A stretch of DNA of 64,000 nt from Flaviflexus sp. (GTDB lineage: Bacteria; Actinomycetota; Actinomycetes; Actinomycetales; Actinomycetaceae): NCBI GenBank assembly GCA_030537635.1, contig JAUNVM010000006.1, positions 1,600 to 65,599 of the forward strand, in the 5' to 3' direction. Made by a program: the position numbers and the translations under genes. Of this stretch, positions 55,957 through 64,000 are shown one piece after another (within the stretch, counting starts at the first letter, position 1; every line of letters begins with the position of its first letter). The notes under the pieces were generated by a model, which was not told the DNA's origin, did not search any database, and saw nothing but the letters and a program-made list of their open reading frames with translations.

Positions 55957-58900
55957 TTAGCCGGCCCGGCGCCGCCGCACGAGGGCCGCACCGCCGAGAA
56001 CGGCCAGGGCCGAGGCCGCAATGAGGCCGAGCACCGAGGCGCCGGTATGGGGCATATCCCCGCCTTCGGGCTCACCGCTCGGATCGGCCGTGGCATCGGT
56101 CGGATCCGCAGTCGGATCGGCGGTGGGGTCCACCGATGGTTCGTCGGTGGGAGGCGTCGTGGGGTCCGCGCTCGGATCGTCGGTGGCACCCGATGAGGTG
56201 ACCGCAAAGGCCGCGCCTGCCTCGCCCACGCCCGGCTGGTTGAGCACGACGGAGCGGGTTCCGACAATGGCATCCGCGGGGATCTTGTAGCTGAAGGCCA
56301 CCGTGCCATCTTCCGCCACGGCCGAGGAAATCTCCTCGCCGTTGATGGTGAGGATGACATCCTCACCCGGCTGAAAACCAGTTCCGGTGATCAGGACCGA
56401 CTCGCCGGGCTTGGCGGTCTTCGGCTCGACCTCCGCGCTCGGCGTATAGGTCGTCTTCGCCGGGGCGGACACGAGCACCGCAACGGTGCGCGCCGGGATG
56501 GTGACGGCGGCCCGCCCAGCATCCCACGTCGTCTCCTTGACCACGTCATCGGCGCCGGCGGCCTGAATGTCACTGAGTTCAAACTCGGTGCCGGCCTCGA
56601 TGCCGTCGATCTCCTCGGTGATGGTGTCGGGCGAGGCGTTGAACACGACGAGCAGATCGTCAATGTTGGGGTCGATCCCCTCCCCCGGATCGGTGATCCG
56701 CATGACGAGCAGGCCCGGGGTTGCCTCGGGTCCCGCATTGGGGAAGCTCACTCGCTCCGCGATGAGCTCTCCGCTGCCGAGGGTGAACAGCGGGGTGGAG
56801 TGGCGCAGCCGCAGCAGGTCCAGGGCCATGGCCCGCGACTTGTCCATATCCGCCTTCGTGGGCTTCAGCTCGGCATTGGCAAGCAGGGGCTTCATTGACT
56901 CCCACTTCTCGCCGTTCTTCTCCTTGATCGGCAGCCCGGTGCCAAACACGTTGGACTCGAGCGACCAGTCGATGGCGTTGAAGTGATCGCCAGAGTTGTA
57001 GGAATCCCGGTCGAGTGACTTCGAGCGGAGAATCTCGGTTCCGGCGTGCCAGAAGGAAGGTGCCTGGCCGAGGGTGACGGCGGCAAGCGACAGGGAGTTC
57101 ATCCGCACCCGCGTGTCCATCGACGCATCGGTGGGCAGCTTCCACACGCCATTGTCATAGAGGGACTCGTTGTCGTGAGCATCCACGTAGTTGATGGTTT
57201 CCTGCGGCTGCGCGGCATAACCGGCCTCCTGCCCGCCGTAGTCAACCTCCTTCGCGGCCTTGAGCCCGTCCTTCGTGTCGAAGGTGTAATCGGCGAGGTT
57301 GCCGGTCAGGCCAATGCGTACGAGGTCGGTACGGTAGCGCAGTTGATCCAGCTGCGTGTCCTCATCATCGGGCGAGTATCCATTCGGATCGGTGAACAGC
57401 CCCGAGCCGAAGCCCTGGTGGCTGCGCTGATCATCATCGAAGGGTCCGCCGCCGCGCACGGCATCGCGAATCCGGTCGTTGAAGGTGCCGATTCCGGTGC
57501 CGGCAATATGGGCCTGGCGGGCTTGAACGAACAGGGCATCGTCGATGACCTCGCCGAAGTTCCAGGCCTCTCCGTAAAGGTAGATGGCCGAGCCGTCCAC
57601 CCCGTCCTTGGCGACCGTGAGCTCATCGAGCGCCGCCCGGATGTTCGTCATGTTCTCCAGGGAATGGTGCCCCATGAGGTCGAAGCGGAAGCCGTCAATG
57701 TGGTAGTCCTTCGCCCAGGTGACAATCGAGTCGATCATCATCTTCTCGGCCATGGCATTCTCGGTGGCAACATTCTCGCAGCACGAGGACGTTTCAATCT
57801 GGCCGGTGGCATTGAGCCGGTGATAGTAGCCGGGAACGACCTTATCGAGAACGGAGGTCGCGCCCTGGCCCGAGCCCGCGGTGTGGTTATAGACCACATC
57901 CTGGATCACCCTGAGGTCGATGTCGTGCAGCGCCTTGACCATCTGCCGGTACTCCAGCGTGCGGGCGCCACCGTCTTGATTGCCCTCGGTGGCATACGAG
58001 CCCTCCGGGGTCGTCCAGTGGAAGGGATCGTAGCCCCAGTTGAATCCGTCAGCGTCCTTGACCGCGGCCACGGCGGCCTGCTGCTCGGGGCTATCCGGTC
58101 CAGCATCGGGAATCTCTGGCACCTTCTGGTCCGCGCGGTTCTCCGGAATCGTTGCGATGTCGAAGGAGGGCAGCAGGTGCACGGTGGTCATGCCGGCCGC
58201 GGCCAGCTCGGCCAGGTGGCTCATGCCGGCGGAGCCGGCGTGCGTAAAGGCCCGATAGCTGCCGCGATCACCCTCGGGCACCGTGGTGTCGGCAATCGAG
58301 AAGTCTCGGATGTGGAGCTCGTAGATCGTCTGTTCGGCCTGGGTGCGTAGCTTGGGCATGGTCGAGGATTCCCAATCCGCGGGCGCAAGCGCCGGATCAT
58401 CCAGGTCAACAATGACCGAGCGGGTCGAGTCCATGGTCAGGCCCACCGAGTACGGATCGGTGACCGCATTGGTGACAATTTCGCCGGCGCTCGGCACGTA
58501 GACATCAACGTTCCACAGGTACTGCGCGTTCTTCCACGATGCCTCCCCCGGTACGGTCCACACGCCGTCATCATCGCGGGTGGCAGCCACCGTGGTCTCC
58601 TCACCATCCACCCAGACGGTGGCGGTGACGTCCATGGCCGTTGGAGCCCACAGCGCAAGCGAGGGAACCTCGTCATTCCACACGACGCCGAGCGGGCGTT
58701 CGGTGGCGCCGGGATACAGCGCATCGAGCGCGCCGGCAATCTGGGTGTTGGTTCGGGCCACGGCCTCGCCGCCGCTTTCCGCCTCAACGGTGACCGGGCC
58801 GCGCAGCAGCTCACGCACCGCCCCCTCATCATCTCCCTGCGCGCTGATGACAAGCTTGGTGTAGCCGGCCGTGCGCGGGAAGGCAGCCGCCTCCTCGTTG

Positions 58901-59718
58901 CTCACCTGGCCGGCCTCGGTGACCGTCAGCTCCGGATGATCCACGATCGAGTAGGAGTCACCCGTCAGCTCGGCGGGAATGGCGAGTTCGGTGCCCGAAA
59001 TCCAGATCGCGCGGTGCAGCCCATCGCCCGGCAGCGGCGGATTGCTCATGTCAACCTCCACGATGTGGGTGGAAGGATCATACGTGAAGGTGAGGGTGTC
59101 CCCGGGCGTGGTGGACAGGGAATAGTTCGAGCCATCGGCCGCCCCTCCCACCCCGTAGTTCTCGCCCCACGAGGGCCCGTGGGTCACCTTGTACTCGTAC
59201 GAGCTCTTCGTCAGCTTATCGGTGACGAACACATAGTGCTCACCCTTGGGAAACATGACGGTGGCCAGGCAGGCCGGCTCCCAGTCGTTCTCGCAGCCAA
59301 GCTCATTCTGGAAGGATCCGGCGAGCCGGATAAGGCTCTCATCCGGGCCGGCAACCGCCAGCTTGCTCACCGGATCGAAGATGATGTGGGTGGGCTCTTC
59401 GGTTGCGGTGAACGCCATGTTGTCCCCGCCCGGCACGCCGTCACTGCCCCAGTTCTCGTCCCACGAATGATTCCTGGCGATCTTGAACTCGTAGTCTCCG
59501 GCGGGAAGATCGAAGGTGGCGGAGTAGCGCCCCGTCGCCTCATCCAACTGAAGATCTGCCAGCTCACATTCCGGTGCCCAATCATCCTCGCAGCCAATGG
59601 CGCTGTTGAAGCTACCCGCAGCCGTAAAGGTTTCCGGCTCGGCCTGCGCCGTCATCGGAACGGCCACACCGGTGGCGAGTACGGCCGCGCCGAAGGCGGC
59701 CCATGTGCGTCTTTGCAT
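55957..59718 (-). CDS. Secreted, wall-anchored pullulanase (GH13)
   Basis: 1253 residues from the ATG at 59716-59718 (GGAGG 5 nt upstream). Signal peptide 1-26 (cleavage after TAQA). Two tandem X25-like modules, each starting AAGSFN/LAGSFQ and containing GCEDDW or GCENDW, run to about 255. Then a pullulanase N2/CBM48 region and the GH13 barrel: VYNHTAGSG, nucleophile Asp680 in GFRFDLMGHH, acid/base Glu717 in YGEAWNFGE, Asp849 in DAHDNES. C-terminal beta domain, an Ig-like domain (about 1080-1160), an Asp/Pro/Thr spacer, and a sorting signal MPHTG at 1222-1226 followed by a hydrophobic stretch and RRRRAG. It cleaves alpha-1,6 links in glycogen, starch or pullulan outside the cell. Confidence 0.93.
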   Translation of the reverse strand: MQRRTWAAFGAAVLATGVAVPMTAQAEPETFTAAGSFNSAIGCEDDWAPECELADLQLDEATGRYSATFDLPAGDYEFKIARNHSWDENWGSDGVPGGDNMAFTATEEPTHIIFDPVSKLAVAGPDESLIRLAGSFQNELGCENDWEPACLATVMFPKGEHYVFVTDKLTKSSYEYKVTHGPSWGENYGVGGAADGSNYSLSTTPGDTLTFTYDPSTHIVEVDMSNPPLPGDGLHRAIWISGTELAIPAELTGDSYSIVDHPELTVTEAGQVSNEEAAAFPRTAGYTKLVISAQGDDEGAVRELLRGPVTVEAESGGEAVARTNTQIAGALDALYPGATERPLGVVWNDEVPSLALWAPTAMDVTATVWVDGEETTVAATRDDDGVWTVPGEASWKNAQYLWNVDVYVPSAGEIVTNAVTDPYSVGLTMDSTRSVIVDLDDPALAPADWESSTMPKLRTQAEQTIYELHIRDFSIADTTVPEGDRGSYRAFTHAGSAGMSHLAELAAAGMTTVHLLPSFDIATIPENRADQKVPEIPDAGPDSPEQQAAVAAVKDADGFNWGYDPFHWTTPEGSYATEGNQDGGARTLEYRQMVKALHDIDLRVIQDVVYNHTAGSGQGATSVLDKVVPGYYHRLNATGQIETSSCCENVATENAMAEKMMIDSIVTWAKDYHIDGFRFDLMGHHSLENMTNIRAALDELTVAKDGVDGSAIYLYGEAWNFGEVIDDALFVQARQAHIAGTGIGTFNDRIRDAVRGGGPFDDDQRSHQGFGSGLFTDPNGYSPDDEDTQLDQLRYRTDLVRIGLTGNLADYTFDTKDGLKAAKEVDYGGQEAGYAAQPQETINYVDAHDNESLYDNGVWKLPTDASMDTRVRMNSLSLAAVTLGQAPSFWHAGTEILRSKSLDRDSYNSGDHFNAIDWSLESNVFGTGLPIKEKNGEKWESMKPLLANAELKPTKADMDKSRAMALDLLRLRHSTPLFTLGSGELIAERVSFPNAGPEATPGLLVMRITDPGEGIDPNIDDLLVVFNASPDTITEEIDGIEAGTEFELSDIQAAGADDVVKETTWDAGRAAVTIPARTVAVLVSAPAKTTYTPSAEVEPKTAKPGESVLITGTGFQPGEDVILTINGEEISSAVAEDGTVAFSYKIPADAIVGTRSVVLNQPGVGEAGAAFAVTSSGATDDPSADPTTPPTDEPSVDPTADPTADPTDATADPSGEPEGGDMPHTGASVLGLIAASALAVLGGAALVRRRRAG

Positions 59719-59723
59719 GACTA

Positions 59724-59728
59724 CCTCC
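59724..59728 (-). promoter_or_regulatory. Ribosome-binding site deciding the pullulanase start
   Basis: GGAGG 5 nt before the ATG; the upstream in-frame 36 codons have no signal-peptide character. Confidence 0.65.
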
Positions 59729-59843
59729 AATGCCCCATAGCATAGCAACTCCGAGCCCTGACCAGGCGAAATGCGGGGACTGGTGGTGCGGGAAGGGGAT
59801 CGGGCGGCGGGGCGCGAGGTCGGCAATGACCACCCCGGGACGG

Positions 59844-61821
59844 CTATTTGCCCTTCGGCTGTTGCTCGCCCAATACCCGGGCGATGGTGGCGGCGAGCTT
59901 GGGGCCGATGCCGGGAACTTCGGCAAGCTCATCGGGACTCGCTTGTTTGATGCGAGCGAGGGAACCGAAGGTTGTGAGGAGGGCCTTTTGGCGGGCCGGA
60001 CCGAGCCCCTCGATCTTGTCGAGGGCGGATCGGGTCATTGCCTGGGAGCGGCGCTTGCGATGGTGCGTGATGGCGAAGCGGTGCGATTCATCGCGGAGCC
60101 GTTGTAGCAGGTGCAAGGCGGCGGAGTTGCGGGGAAAGATGATGGGGAATTCCTCCCCGGGAATCCACACCTCTTCGAGCCGCTTAGCCAGCCCAATAAC
60201 GTCCACCGATACCCCCATCTCGGCCACCACCCGGGCCGCGGCATTGACCTGGGGCAATCCACCATCGACGACGATGAGTTGGGGCATGTAGGCGAAGCGC
60301 CTGACTTTCCCGGTATCGGGATCCACCGCCCCGGAGGACTGCTCGTCAACGCTCCGCTCCCCCGCCTTGACGCGGGCGAGGCGGCGGCGCAGCACCTCGT
60401 CCATGGCCGCGGTGTCGTCCCGGGCGCCCCGGCCCTCCTCGCCGCGGATAATGTAATGCCGATAGTCGGACTTGCGCGGCAGGCCGTCCTCGAACACGAC
60501 CATGGAGGCAACCTGGTGGGTGCCCTGGGTGTGCGACACGTCGAAGCATTCAATACGCAGCGGAGCTTGGCCAAGGCCGAGCACCTCGGCCAGATCGTCG
60601 AGGGCCTTAGCCCGCTCGGTGAGATCGCCCGACCGCTTCATCTTTGCCCGCACGAGTGCCTGCTCGGCATTAGTGCGCACGGTGTCGGCAAGCTTGCGCT
60701 TATCGCCGCGCCGAGCCACGTGCAGGTTGATCTTGGCGCCTCGACGCTCCTCCAGCCAGGCGAGCAGCGTCTGCGCGTCCTCCGGCATGACCGGAACAAT
60801 GATTTCTCTGGGAATAGCCGTTGTGGGTGTGTGCCGGCGATCGTCAACCGAGCGGGGGGTTTGCAGGACGCGGGCGGCCCGATCGGAATCTCCGCGCTCG
60901 CCGTAGACCTGCAGCAGGAGCCGATTCATGAGGCCGGGATCGTCGAGGTCCTCAACCCGCTCGGTCACCCAGCCGCGTTGGCCGCGAATCCGTCCGGCGC
61001 GCACGTGGAACACCTGGACGGAGGCCTCCAGCTCATCGCCGACAAGGCCAAAGATGTCGACGTCGGTGTCGGCGGCGAGGACGACCGCATTCTGCTCGAC
61101 CACCCGCTTAAGCGCCTCCACCTCATCGCGCAACCGGGCCGCCTTCTCGAATTCCAGATTCGCGGCTGCCCCCGCCATCTCCTTCTCCAGGGAGCGAATG
61201 TAACGGGAGGTGTCCCCGTCGAGGAAGTCGCACAGCTGCTCGGCCCGCCGCCGGTGATCCTCGACGCTGATCCGACCCACGCACGGGGCTGAGCACTTAT
61301 CGATGTAGCCGTAGAGGCAGGGGCGGCCGGACCGCTGCGCCACATTGAATTGCCCGGTCGTACACGTGCGTACCTTAAAGGTGGAGCGCAGCGAATCCAG
61401 GGTGGCCCGGATGGCGCCGACCTGGGTGTAGGGGCCAAAATATCGGTTTCCCTTACGATGCGCGGAACGGGTGATCATCACCCGCGGATACTGACTCGCC
61501 AGGGTGACGGCCAGATACGGATAGGACTTGTCGTCCCGATACATGACATTGAATCGGGGATCGAATTCCTTGATCCACGAGTATTCGAGGGTGAGTGCCT
61601 CAACCTCGGTGGCTACTGTCACCCACTCCACTCGGCAGGCGGTGAGCACCATCTGCTGGGTGCGCTGATGGAGGGCCGCAATATCCTGGAAATAGTTGGA
61701 CAGGCGGTTGCGCAGATTCTTCGCCTTGCCGACGTAGATGACCCGATCGTCGGCGTCAATGAACCGGTAGACCCCGGGATCGGTGGGAATGTCACCGGGG
61801 GCCGGACGGTACGTGGACGGA

Positions 61822-61829
<8 letters not shown>
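59844..61829 (-). CDS. uvrC: Excinuclease ABC subunit C
   Basis: 661 residues. GIY-YIG nuclease domain at the N-terminus ([25 protein letters not shown]), cysteine-rich [18 protein letters not shown] motif ([28 protein letters not shown]), RNase H-like C-terminal nuclease ([33 protein letters not shown]) and tandem HhH ([25 protein letters not shown]). Makes both incisions in nucleotide excision repair. ATG at 61827-61829 is chosen because homologs start there; it overlaps uvrA by 8 bp. Confidence 0.95.

Positions 61830-64000
<2,171 letters not shown>

Overview
The window is a contiguous piece of a high-GC Actinomycetota chromosome. The marker genes point that way together: RbpA, WhiA, a GarA-type FHA protein with a MerR partner, HelY-like helicase, mycothione reductase (so a mycothiol user), a polyprenol-phosphate-mannose synthase next to Lnt, and a Cmk-Der fusion. 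The sortase-type pullulanase and the mix of biosynthetic and uptake genes would suit a host- or mucosa-associated actinomycete (Actinomycetaceae-like), but I cannot name the genus from sequence alone. Nearly everything is ordinary chromosomal gene content; I see no phage, insertion sequence, integron or CRISPR array.

Layout. 1-3433: 3' end of a HelY-like helicase, then lnt-ppm1 (lipoprotein acylation and mannosyl-lipid donor). 3707-6721: rbpA and a metal P-type ATPase, both minus, separated by about 800 bp without a convincing gene. 6979-8227: TIGR03085-type protein and a HAD protein. 8361-10222: garA and two MerR regulators. 10366-14174: divergent pepN and ald. 15022-16888: bioYMN biotin ECF transporter. 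16946-19554: divergent ThDP enzyme and 2-hydroxyacid dehydrogenase. 19690-26502: minus-strand genes for a BCCT transporter, mycothione reductase, aldo/keto reductase, acyl-CoA synthetase and a HAD protein. 26853-29337: codB-codA cytosine salvage. 29468-37339: an ABC exporter, a sodium:alanine symporter and a MacB/FtsX-type ABC system. 37748-37821: tRNA-Pro(GGG). 37897-46762: DDAH, then ctaB-xerD-parA-scpA-scpB-rluB-tyrA-cmk/der, mostly joined by 4-bp overlaps. 47137-49218: transketolase. 49340-52681: gap-pgk-tpiA-secG. 52904-64000: uvrA-uvrC, a pullulanase, then rapZ-yvcK-whiA.

How the genes work together. Central carbon flow is well represented (gap, pgk, tpiA, tkt, yvcK, ald, GarA) beside extracellular alpha-glucan breakdown by the pullulanase. 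Chromosome maintenance (scpA, scpB, parA, xerD, uvrA, uvrC) is concentrated in two blocks. The clearest regulatory signals are (i) at least eight genes whose -10 hexamer lies only 6-7 nt before the start codon, predicting leaderless mRNAs, (ii) a GGAAC-N18-GTT promoter before rbpA that matches the thiol-stress SigR/SigH class, and (iii) several strong hairpin terminators, including one inside the gap-pgk interval that looks like an attenuator. I did not find a clearly novel multi-gene system; the more unusual items are listed as findings with modest scores.
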